Shown here in pieces: positions 57,445 through 64,000 of a stretch of 64,000 nt of DNA (position 1 is its first letter; every line of letters starts with the position of its first letter). The notes below the pieces were generated by a model that did not search any database, had not been told where the DNA came from, and saw only the letters and a list, made by a program, of their open reading frames with translations. Position numbers and translations under genes: made by a program. Source of the stretch: Sphingomonas taxi (GTDB taxonomy: Bacteria > Pseudomonadota > Alphaproteobacteria > Sphingomonadales > Sphingomonadaceae). Location: the NCBI GenBank assembly GCA_003243195.1, contig QFQI01000001.1, forward strand, positions 434,001 through 498,000, written 5' to 3'.

Positions 57445-59214
57445 TCACCCCTGCTCGCGCAGCGTGTCCAGGAACGCCTGCCCATACGCGTCGAGCTTGC
57501 GCTGCCCCACGCCCGCGATCCGGCCCAGCGCGGCGAGCGACGTCGGGCGCAGCGCCGCCATCTCACGCAACGCCGAATCGTGGAAGATGACGTACGGCGG
57601 CACGCCAGCCTCCCTGGCGAGGTCGCGGCGCGTGGCCCGCAGCGCCTCGAACAACGGATCGTCGCCCGCGCTCGTCGCGCCGGCCGCGCCGCGCCGCCGC
57701 CGCTCGCGCTTCGGCGGCTCGACCAGCGCCAGCGTCGCCTCGCCCTTCAGCAGCGCGCGCGCGGCGGGGCCGAATTCCAGCCCGCCATGCGGATCGGTGC
57801 GCAGCGCATCCTTCAGCAGCAGCGCGCGCCCGACCGGCTTCAGCAACGCGGCCTCGGCGCCGTCGACGATGTTCCACACCGACAGCGCTTCATGGCCGTT
57901 GGTCAGGCTGCGCTCGGTGGAACGGCCGGTCAGCACCTCCTCGATATAGGTCGCGCCGAACATCTGCCCGGTGCGGAATACCGCCGAGAGGAATTTGCGC
58001 GCCGTCTCGGTCGCGTCGATCGCGGCGGGCGGGGACAGGCAATTGTCGCAATTGCCGCAGGTTTCGGGCGGATGCTCGCCGAAGTGACGCAGCAGGATCG
58101 CGCGGCGGCACCCCGCCGTCTCGACCAGCGCCCCCAGCGCCGCCAGCCGCTGGCGCTCCCCGGACTGACGCTGCGGCTCGACCTCCGCGATCCGCTGGCG
58201 CGCGCGCGCGAAATCCTCCGCGCCCCAGAACAGATGCGCCACCGCCGGATCGCCGTCGCGCCCGGCGCGGCCGGTTTCCTGATAATAAGCCTCGATCGAC
58301 TTGGGCAGGCCGGCGTGCGCGACGAAGCGGACGTCGGGCTTGTCGATGCCCATCCCGAACGCCACCGTCGCGCACATCACCATGTCCTCCGAGGCGACGA
58401 AATCGGCCTGGTTGCGCGCGCGCACCGCCGGGTCCAGCCCCGCGTGATAGGCGCGCGCCGGGCGCCCGGTGAGCTGCGCCAGTTGCGCGGCCAGCTTCTC
58501 GGTCGCGGCGCGCGTCTGGACATAGACAATGCCGGGGCCGGGGGTGTCGCGGATCACGTCGGCGATCTGCCGCGTTCTGTTGTCGCGCGGGCGGATCGCA
58601 TAGCGGATGTTGGGGCGATCGAACCCCGCGACGATCATCCCGTCGTGCGGGATGCCGAGCTGTTCGAGGATATCGGCGCGGGTATGCGCGTCGGCGGTGG
58701 CGGTGAGCGCGAGGCGCGGCACGTCCGCGAACGTGTCGAGCAGCGGGCGCAACAGGCGGTAATCGGGCCGGAAGTCATGCCCCCATTCGCTGACGCAATG
58801 CGCCTCGTCGATCGCGAACAGCGCCGGGCGACCGCGCGTCAGCAGGTCGCGGAACTCCGCGGTCGAGGCGCGCTCCGGCGCGACGTAGAGCAGGTCCAGC
58901 CCGCCATCCAGATAGCGCCCGCGCGTCTCGGCGCGATTCTCGTCGACGCTGGTCAGCGTCGCGGCGCGCAGGCCCACCGCGGTCGCGGCGCGCAACTGGT
59001 CGTGCATCAGCGCGATCAGCGGGCTGACCACGACGCAGGTGCCGTCCAGCATCGCCGAGGGCAATTGGTAGCAAAGCGACTTGCCCGCGCCGGTCGGCAT
59101 CACCGCCAGCGCGCGCTCGCCGGCCAGCACGCGCGTCACCACCTGTTCCTGCACGCCGCGAAAGGCGGGGAAGCCGAAGATGCGTTGCAGGTCGGGAAGC
59201 GGATCGCGCGCCAT
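57445..59214 (-). CDS. recQ: ATP-dependent DNA helicase RecQ
   Basis: A 589-residue 3'-5' helicase of recombination and fork repair. Walker A MPTGAGKS is at residues 39-46, the DEAH box (IDEAHCVSEWGH) at about 135-146, and motif VI is YYQETGRAGRDGDPA. The zinc-binding RecQ domain shows CRRAILLRHFGE and CGNCDNCL. A C-terminal HRDC domain ends the protein (PPYVIFHDSALREMAALRPT). The start at ATG 59214 (MARDPLPDLQRIF) is just before the helicase fold. It diverges from a small lipoprotein gene. Confidence 0.97.
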   Translation of the reverse strand: MARDPLPDLQRIFGFPAFRGVQEQVVTRVLAGERALAVMPTGAGKSLCYQLPSAMLDGTCVVVSPLIALMHDQLRAATAVGLRAATLTSVDENRAETRGRYLDGGLDLLYVAPERASTAEFRDLLTRGRPALFAIDEAHCVSEWGHDFRPDYRLLRPLLDTFADVPRLALTATADAHTRADILEQLGIPHDGMIVAGFDRPNIRYAIRPRDNRTRQIADVIRDTPGPGIVYVQTRAATEKLAAQLAQLTGRPARAYHAGLDPAVRARNQADFVASEDMVMCATVAFGMGIDKPDVRFVAHAGLPKSIEAYYQETGRAGRDGDPAVAHLFWGAEDFARARQRIAEVEPQRQSGERQRLAALGALVETAGCRRAILLRHFGEHPPETCGNCDNCLSPPAAIDATETARKFLSAVFRTGQMFGATYIEEVLTGRSTERSLTNGHEALSVWNIVDGAEAALLKPVGRALLLKDALRTDPHGGLEFGPAARALLKGEATLALVEPPKRERRRRGAAGATSAGDDPLFEALRATRRDLAREAGVPPYVIFHDSALREMAALRPTSLAALGRIAGVGQRKLDAYGQAFLDTLREQG

Positions 59215-59320
59215 GTGCGGCTGTGGCCGTAAAGACGTGAGCCGCGCACCGCAACCGTGACGCGGAACGCCTTCCCGCGCTGGCGCGTAGTCATGGCTGT
59301 TGTCGCAGCCGGAGATCGCG

Positions 59321-59509
59321 ATGCGCGTGTGCGCCCAATTTGCCCCGTTCGTCCTCGCCGCCGCGGTGCTGCTCGCCGGCTGCGAGCGCCGGACCCCCGA
59401 CAACGCCGACACCAGCGGCCAGGCGGACAAGCCGCGCCCGATCGCGCCCGCCGCCAAGGGGATCGACGCCCCGCCGCCCGTCTCCCCCGCACCGGCGCCG
59501 GCGGGCTGA
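59321..59509 (+). CDS. Small lipoprotein, unknown function
   Basis: A 62-residue lipoprotein. The signal MRVCAQFAPFVLAAAVLLAG is followed by the lipobox Cys (LLAGC). The mature part is Pro/Ala-rich (PRPIAPAAKGIDAPPPVSPA), hence probably disordered. GGAG lies 7 bases before the ATG. Its stop is 3 bases before the acetyltransferase gene, so they are co-transcribed. Confidence 0.7.
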   Translation: MRVCAQFAPFVLAAAVLLAGCERRTPDNADTSGQADKPRPIAPAAKGIDAPPPVSPAPAPAG

Positions 59510-59512
59510 CGC

Positions 59513-59785
59513 ATGGAGACGGTCCGCGACAATCGCTCCGAACAGGAATTCGAACTGGCGCTGGGCGGGCATCGCGCGGTGGCGGCCTATCAGCTCGAAG
59601 GCGACACGATCGTCTTCACGCACACGGTGGTGCCGCCCGAGATCGAGGGGCGCGGCGTCGGCACGAAGCTGATCCGCGGCGCGCTGGATCTGGTGCGCGA
59701 CCGCGGGCTGAAGGTCGTCCCGCAATGTCCGTTCGTCCGCGCCTATATCGAGAAGCACCCGGACGTGCGCGACCTGCTGCGGTGA
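59513..59785 (+). CDS. GNAT-type N-acetyltransferase (YidJ/Gtn10-like)
   Basis: A 90-residue short acetyltransferase. The core VVPPEIEGRGVGTKLIRGAL is the acetyl-CoA-binding (Q/R)xxGxG/A motif. The N-terminal RDNRSEQEFELALGGHRAVA and C-terminal VVPQCPFVRAYIEKHPD are typical of the small YidJ-like subfamily. The substrate is unknown. Confidence 0.88.
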   Translation: METVRDNRSEQEFELALGGHRAVAAYQLEGDTIVFTHTVVPPEIEGRGVGTKLIRGALDLVRDRGLKVVPQCPFVRAYIEKHPDVRDLLR

Positions 59786-59906
59786 GGCGTGGCGGCGCGG
59801 CGGCGGAAGAGGTGCGCCGGCGCGTAGGTTACAGCGCCCGACGGCGGCCGGCGACCCGCGTGGTCATGTCGCTTGCCGCCGCCCCGCCGCGCTTCCTTCC
59901 CTGAGC

Positions 59907-60539
59907 ATGGCGCTTGCCCGCCGCCATGTGCTGCAACTCGGCGGGGTGGTCGTGGCCGGCTGGGCGGCGGGCAAGCTGCTGAAACGCGCCGCGCCGATCG
60001 GGCGCGACGTGCGCGGATCGGGGATGGTCGCGGCGATCCTCGACGACAAAGGCCCGGCCGACGGCCCTGCCACCGCGTCGCTGCGGCTGGCGGTGTTTTC
60101 CGACTATCGCTGCCCGGCGTGTCGACGCGCGTTCCCCGCGCTGGACGCCGCGCTGCGCGACGACGGCGACGTGCGGATCCTCTACAAGGACTGGCCGATC
60201 TTCGGTGCGTCATCCGAGCGCGCGGCGCGGGTCGCGCTGGCGAGCGCGGCGCAGGGGATCTACCCCGCGGTGCACCGGCGGTTGATGACCGATGGCCGGC
60301 GCATCGACGACGCGGTGCTGCGCGACGTCGTCACCGACGCCGGTGGCGACTGGGCGCGGGCCGATGATGCGTCGCGCGCGCCGGAAATCGCCGCGCGCCT
60401 GCGCAGCACCGCGCGCGAGGCGGCGGCGATCGGGCTTCCCGGTACGCCGACCTATCTCGCCGGCTCGTTGCTGGTGGTCGGCGCGATCGACCGGGACGAT
60501 TTCGCGCGGCTGTTCGCGCGCGCCCGCGCCGCGGCGTGA
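59907..60539 (+). CDS. DsbA-family thiol:disulfide protein, Tat-like signal
   Basis: A 210-residue thioredoxin-fold protein. The N-terminus MALARRHVLQLGGVVVAGWA has a twin-arginine-like motif and hydrophobic stretch, predicting a periplasmic location. The active-site motif is CPAC (Cys69-Cys72) in VFSDYRCPACRRAFP. The remainder matches the DsbA/Com1-like family (ILYKDWPIFGASSERAARVA, GLPGTPTYLAGSLLVVGAI with the cis-Pro). It likely oxidises or reduces cysteines of exported proteins. No partner DsbB gene is nearby. Confidence 0.88.
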   Translation: MALARRHVLQLGGVVVAGWAAGKLLKRAAPIGRDVRGSGMVAAILDDKGPADGPATASLRLAVFSDYRCPACRRAFPALDAALRDDGDVRILYKDWPIFGASSERAARVALASAAQGIYPAVHRRLMTDGRRIDDAVLRDVVTDAGGDWARADDASRAPEIAARLRSTAREAAAIGLPGTPTYLAGSLLVVGAIDRDDFARLFARARAAA

Positions 60540-60579
60540 CCCCGCCCCCGCTCACCACACCACGCGGTGGCGGGGTCAC
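60536..60579. terminator. Long-arm bidirectional terminator covering the dsbA-like stop
   Basis: GTGACCCCGCC (60536-60546) and GGCGGGGTCAC (60569-60579) pair perfectly over 11 bases, with a 22-base loop. The left arm includes the stop codon of the DsbA-like gene. It separates that gene from the convergent peptidase gene. Confidence 0.65.
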
Positions 60580-60585
60580 GCACGG

Positions 60586-62721
60586 TTACTGCGCGGCCGC
60601 CACCCGGCTGCCGTCGGCGTTCAGCCCCAGGTCGCGCAGCAGCGGCGCCACCTCGGGATCCTTGCCGTTGAAGGCGCGGAACATGGGGGCGTAATCCTCG
60701 GTATGGCCTTTCGACAGGATCATGTCGCGGAACCGCTGCCCGTTGGCACGCGTCAGCCCGCCATGGTTCTCAAACCATTCATAGGCGTTCGCGTCGAGCA
60801 TCTTGGTCCACTGATAGGCGTAATAGCCGGCCGAATAGCCGTTGCCCCAAATGTGCAGGAAATAGCTGGAGCGATAGCGCGGCGGCACATCGTCGGTGTC
60901 CAGCCCGGTGGCGGCAAGCGCCTGCTTCTCGAAGGCATCGGCATCCTGCCGCCCCGCACTCGCCGGCAGCGAATGCCAGCTCATGTCCAGCTCCGCCGCC
61001 GCCAGCGCCTGTCCGAAGCTGTTGCCAGTGTTGAACGTCGCCGCGCGCTTGATCTTCGCCACCAGCGCGGGCGGGATCACCTGTCCCTGCCGGTTGACCG
61101 CGTAATGCGGCAGCACCTGGGGGTCGAGCGCCCAATGTTCGTTGAACTGCGACGGAAACTCCACGAAGTCGCGCGCGGTGTTGGTGCCCGACACCGACGG
61201 ATAGGTCTGGTTCGCGAACAGCCCGTGCAACGCGTGGCCGAATTCGTGGAACATCGTCGTCACATCGTCGAAGGTGATGAGCGCGGGCTGCCCGGCCGCG
61301 GGCTTGGTGAAGTTGCCGACATTGTAGATCACCGGCTTCGTGCCGAGCAGCTTGGACTGGTTGACGAAGTTCGACATCCACGCGCCGCCGTTCTTGTTGT
61401 CGCGCTTCCAATAGTCGAAATACATCAGCCCGAGCGAGGCACCATTTTCCTCGAACACCTCATAGACCATGACGTCGGGCTGATAGACCGGGATGTCGGT
61501 GCGGCGCTTGAAGGTGATGCCGTACAATTGCGTCGCGGCGTAGAACACGCCGTCGGTCAGCACCTTGTTGATCTCGAAATAGGGCTTCAGCTCGTCCTGG
61601 TTGAGATCGTACTTCGCCTTGCGCAGCTTTTCCGCATACAGATCCCAATCCCACGGCTTCAGCGCGAAATCGCCGCCCTCGGCCTTGATCTGCGCCTGCA
61701 ACTCGGCCGCCTCGCGGCGCTGCTCGGCTGCGACCGGCGCCCCCAGTTGCTGCATGAAGCCCAGCGCGGTCTTCGGGTTCTTCGCCATCTGGTCCGACAG
61801 CACGTAATCGGCCCAGGTCGGGAAACCGAGCAGCTTCGCCTTCTTCGCGCGCAACTCGGCGATCTGGCTGATGATCGCGCGCGTGTCGTTGGCATCGCCC
61901 CTGGTCGCGCGGGTCCAGCTCGCCTTGAACAGCGCCTCGCGCGTCGCGCGATCGGTCATCGACGCCAGCGCCGGCTGCTCGGTGGTGTTCTGCAGCGTCA
62001 GCACGTACTTGCCCGCCAGCCCGCGCTCCTTCGCGGCATCGGCGGCGGCGGCGATCTCCGCCTCCGACAGCCCGGCCAGCTTCGCGCGATCGTCCACCAC
62101 CAGCGCCCCGGCCTTGGCGGCCGCGAGCAGCCTCTGCTGGAACGACGTCTCCAGCGTGGAGAGCTGGGCGTTCAGCCCGCTCAGCGTGGCCTTGTCCGCA
62201 GGCGAGAGGCGCGCGCCCGCACGCACCATATTCTCGTAGGTGAGCGTCAGCACCTGCAACTGCTCGGGCGTCAGGCCCAGCGCCTGCCGCTGGTCGTACA
62301 GCGTCCGGACGCGCGCGAACAACGCCGGGTCCAGCGCGATCGCGTCCTGATGCGCGGCGAACTTCGGCGCCAGCGCTTCCTGCGCCTTTTGCAGCACGTC
62401 GTTGGTGTTGGCGCTGTTGACGCCGTAGAAGGCGAGCGCGGCGCGCTCCAGCAGCCGGCCCGACCGCTCCAGCGGGGCGATCGTGTTGTCGAACGTCGGC
62501 GCGGAGCGCTTGCGCACGATGTTGCTCACCTCGGCGCGCTGCTGCGCCATGCCGGCCTCCAGCGCCGGCTTATAGTCGGCGTCCTTGATGCGGTCGAACG
62601 GCGGCGCCTGGAAGGGCAACGTGCTGGGTTGTGCGAACGGGTTGCCGGCGGGCAGGTCCTGCGCGAGTGCGGACGTGGTGGACAGCGCCGCGACGATGGC
62701 GGCGGCAAAGATCGGACGCAT
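60586..62721 (-). CDS. dcp: M3 family metallopeptidase (peptidyl-dipeptidase Dcp-like)
   Basis: A 711-residue zinc peptidase. The signal peptide MRPIFAAAIVAALSTTSALA suggests a periplasmic location. The zinc motif HEFGH at about residues 492-496 lies in FDDVTTMFHEFGHALHGLFA, and the downstream EFPSQFNEHWALDP gives the third-ligand region. Dcp and OpdA are the bacterial M3 types; the sequence (PFQAPPFDRIKDADYKPALE) is more like Dcp, which removes C-terminal dipeptides. A Shine-Dalgarno (GAGGAG) lies just before the ATG. Confidence 0.92.
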   Translation of the reverse strand: MRPIFAAAIVAALSTTSALAQDLPAGNPFAQPSTLPFQAPPFDRIKDADYKPALEAGMAQQRAEVSNIVRKRSAPTFDNTIAPLERSGRLLERAALAFYGVNSANTNDVLQKAQEALAPKFAAHQDAIALDPALFARVRTLYDQRQALGLTPEQLQVLTLTYENMVRAGARLSPADKATLSGLNAQLSTLETSFQQRLLAAAKAGALVVDDRAKLAGLSEAEIAAAADAAKERGLAGKYVLTLQNTTEQPALASMTDRATREALFKASWTRATRGDANDTRAIISQIAELRAKKAKLLGFPTWADYVLSDQMAKNPKTALGFMQQLGAPVAAEQRREAAELQAQIKAEGGDFALKPWDWDLYAEKLRKAKYDLNQDELKPYFEINKVLTDGVFYAATQLYGITFKRRTDIPVYQPDVMVYEVFEENGASLGLMYFDYWKRDNKNGGAWMSNFVNQSKLLGTKPVIYNVGNFTKPAAGQPALITFDDVTTMFHEFGHALHGLFANQTYPSVSGTNTARDFVEFPSQFNEHWALDPQVLPHYAVNRQGQVIPPALVAKIKRAATFNTGNSFGQALAAAELDMSWHSLPASAGRQDADAFEKQALAATGLDTDDVPPRYRSSYFLHIWGNGYSAGYYAYQWTKMLDANAYEWFENHGGLTRANGQRFRDMILSKGHTEDYAPMFRAFNGKDPEVAPLLRDLGLNADGSRVAAAQ

Positions 62722-62815
62722 CGAAACTCCTCGGGAACGGTGGATGGCGACGCTGATGCACCCGCGCGCATGCTGCGGCAAGGGTGCTGCCCTATCCGTT
62801 CCCGAGGACGCGCGG

Positions 62816-63001
62816 TCAGTCGACCGCGTCCTTCACCGTCTTGCCGGCGACCAGCCCGAGCACAAGGAAGATCAGGAACAGCGCCAGCGCGATGAAGAAC
62901 AGGATCTTGGCGATGCCGACGAACGCGCCGCCGATCCCGCCGAAGCCCAGCCCGCCGAGCACCAGCCCGAGGATCAGGAAGATGACAGCCCATTTCAGCA
63001 T
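62816..63001 (-). CDS. DUF1328 small membrane protein (YtjA-like)
   Basis: A 61-residue hydrophobic protein. It begins MLKWAVIFLILGLVLGGLGF, with two closely spaced membrane helices separated by a glycine-rich turn (GFGGIGGAFVGIAK). Widely conserved in proteobacteria as DUF1328; expression is often stress-linked. It follows dps by 30 bases; a 20-base palindrome covers the dps stop and leads into its Shine-Dalgarno (AAAGGAG), so the pair is likely co-transcribed. Confidence 0.85.
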   Translation of the reverse strand: MLKWAVIFLILGLVLGGLGFGGIGGAFVGIAKILFFIALALFLIFLVLGLVAGKTVKDAVD

Positions 63002-63014
63002 GGTGATACTCCTT

Positions 63015-63034
63015 TGACGCGACTAGTCGCGTCA
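63015..63034. promoter_or_regulatory. Perfect 20-base palindrome at the dps stop
   Basis: TGACGCGACT and AGTCGCGTCA are exact reverse complements with no spacer (arms of 10). On the minus strand it begins with the dps stop codon and ends just before the Shine-Dalgarno of the DUF1328 gene. It could be an operator, a partial terminator or an RNA-stability element setting the dps:DUF1328 ratio. Confidence 0.45.
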
Positions 63035-63529
63035 GCCCTTGCGGCTGGCTTCGAACAGGAACCAGGCGCGCTCCTCGGCCTGGTCGGTCCATTCGTCGAC
63101 GATCCCGCTGGTCGCATTGTCGCCGGCGTCCTCGGAGGCGCGCTTCACCTCCCGGAAACGCTCCACCAGCGTCAGGTTGTCGTCGCGCAGCTCGGCCAGC
63201 ATGTCGGCCGCGCTCACGAAGTCGCGATCATTGTCGGCGATCGACTGATGGCGGGAGATGTCGCCGATCGACCGCAACGTGGTGTTGCCGGTCTTGCGCA
63301 CGCGCTCCGCGATGGCGTCGGTCACGCCCAAGATCTGCGCGGCCTGGTCGTCGAGCAGCAGGTGATAGTCGCGGAAATGCGGACCCGAGACGTGCCAGTG
63401 GAAGTTCTTGGTCTTCAGGTACAGCGCATAGCTGTCCGCCAGCGCTGCGTTCAGCGCATCGGCGACGCTGCGCGTGTCGTTGCGCGCCAGGTCGGTGGGG
63501 GTGTCAAGCGCGGGATTGATGTCGGCCAC
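63032..63529 (-). CDS. dps: Dps-family DNA-binding ferritin-like protein
   Basis: A 165-residue Dps protein that forms a 12-mer, stores iron and protects DNA from oxidative and starvation stress. The ferroxidase-site wording is present: LYLKTKNFHWHVSGPHFRDY, then LLLDDQAAQILGVTDAIAER. HQSIADNDRDFVSAADMLAE and VDEWTDQAEERAWFLFEASR also fit. The start is GTG 63529 (GGAG six bases before). Confidence 0.92.
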   Translation of the reverse strand: MADINPALDTPTDLARNDTRSVADALNAALADSYALYLKTKNFHWHVSGPHFRDYHLLLDDQAAQILGVTDAIAERVRKTGNTTLRSIGDISRHQSIADNDRDFVSAADMLAELRDDNLTLVERFREVKRASEDAGDNATSGIVDEWTDQAEERAWFLFEASRKG

Positions 63530-63618
63530 GATTCGCTCCGTGATGTGATGTCGCGGGCGAAACGGTCGGGAAGCGGATTGGCTCCCTGCCGAACGTACGG
63601 TTAGGCGCGGCGACGCGA

Positions 63619-63927
63619 TCAGGCGGCGAATCGCACCGCACAGGCGGCGGCGAAGGTGCGCGAGGCGGCCTCGTCCTGCCGCTCGCACGCCACCGCCTCG
63701 CCCAGCAGCGCCAGCCAGTGATGCACCAGCACCCCGCGCTCGCCCCGCGCCAGCGCCGCCCCCAGCAACTGCGCGACGGTGACGGCGGCGGACAGGCGGT
63801 GGCGCTGCGCCAGATGGCGGATGCGGTCGATGTCGGGCGCCAGCCGCGCCGGTCCCGCGCGCCATTCGATCGCCGCGATCCGTGCGCTCAGTTCCGCCCT
63901 TGCCCGCGCCATGTCGTCATTGCCCAT
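63619..63927 (-). CDS. Hypothetical helical protein
   Basis: A 102-residue Ala-rich protein with no recognised motif. It begins MGNDDMARARAELSARIAAI and looks all-helical: APDIDRIRHLAQRHRLSAAV, AQLLGAALARGERGVLVHHW, then ACERQDEAASRTFAAACAVR. A strong Shine-Dalgarno (AGGAGG) precedes ATG 63927, which supports it. Its stop is 89 bases upstream of dps. Similar small helical proteins near dps occur in sphingomonads, but I cannot name it. Confidence 0.6.
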   Translation of the reverse strand: MGNDDMARARAELSARIAAIEWRAGPARLAPDIDRIRHLAQRHRLSAAVTVAQLLGAALARGERGVLVHHWLALLGEAVACERQDEAASRTFAAACAVRFAA

Positions 63928-64000
63928 CGTCGGTCCTCCTGCCGCCGCGATCATGACGCGGGCGGGTTACGGACGGCTTAACCGCGCACTGCCGGACGAG

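Noticed and set aside
1..64000. Search by eye for tRNA/rRNA genes, CRISPR arrays, prophage, transposase genes and replication origins
   Set aside because: None was seen. The only mobile-DNA traces are the decayed small nuclease genes and the extragenic palindromes.

Overview
The window is high-GC, densely coded chromosomal DNA of an alphaproteobacterium, most likely a sphingomonad (Sphingomonas or a close relative). Supporting evidence: two large TonB-dependent receptors beside glycosidases, a serC-serA operon, a hisZ gene, a single bifunctional Rsh stringent-response enzyme, class I polyhydroxyalkanoate genes, ubiG, and small conserved proteins of sphingomonad character. I found no rRNA, tRNA, CRISPR array, phage or transposon. 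Genes face both ways and are tightly packed, with many 1-8 base overlaps.

Layout. (1) 1-11600: a glycoside uptake and degradation locus. The minus strand carries ECF sigma factor, FecR-type anti-sigma, STN-bearing TonB receptor, lipoprotein alpha/beta hydrolase and a GH1 beta-glycosidase that runs off the left edge. The plus strand carries a second TonB receptor and a GH3 beta-glucosidase, followed by a convergent TetR regulator. A 22-base inverted repeat lies in the divergent promoter region. (2) 11771-19625: KimA-like permease, glyoxalase I, Ohr and OhrR with two palindromic operators, penicillin-acylase-type hydrolase, a small secreted protein, GST and a dienelactone-hydrolase-like enzyme. 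(3) 19943-26559: clpS, phasin, phaC, an AlaC-type aminotransferase and rsh. (4) 26737-35795: membrane protein, M48 protease, GT2 glycosyltransferase, lysC, ubiG, Atm1-type ABC exporter, phospholipase-D-type synthase and rpoZ. (5) 35936-41311: rpmI-rplT-pheS-pheT plus an aldose epimerase gene, interrupted by a decayed GIY-YIG nuclease gene and a palindromic repeat. (6) 41475-46854: AsmA-family protein, ATP-dependent DNA ligase, aroC and a low-complexity secreted protein. (7) 46975-53282: purA, a membrane protein, hisZ behind a frameshifted DUF559 gene, then serA and serC separated by an inverted REP pair. (8) 53484-63927: extensin-like lipoprotein, LOG protein, a three-gene operon ending in a flavin monooxygenase, recQ, small proteins, DsbA-like protein, Dcp-type peptidase, DUF1328 protein, Dps and a hypothetical protein.

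How the genes work together. Region 1 looks like a self-contained scavenging system. Extracellular substrate would signal through the STN domain of receptor 1 to FecR and the ECF sigma factor, the receptors would import a glycoside (perhaps acylated), and the GH1, GH3 and esterase-like enzymes would dismantle it. Elsewhere there is peroxide and thiol defence (ohr/ohrR, dps, gst, gloA), carbon storage (phaC, phasin), amino-acid biosynthesis (lysC, serA, serC, aroC, hisZ) and core translation (pheST, rplT, rpmI).

Limits: functions come from reading motifs and family resemblance by eye; no database search was run, and start codons were chosen from Shine-Dalgarno spacing and family start sites.
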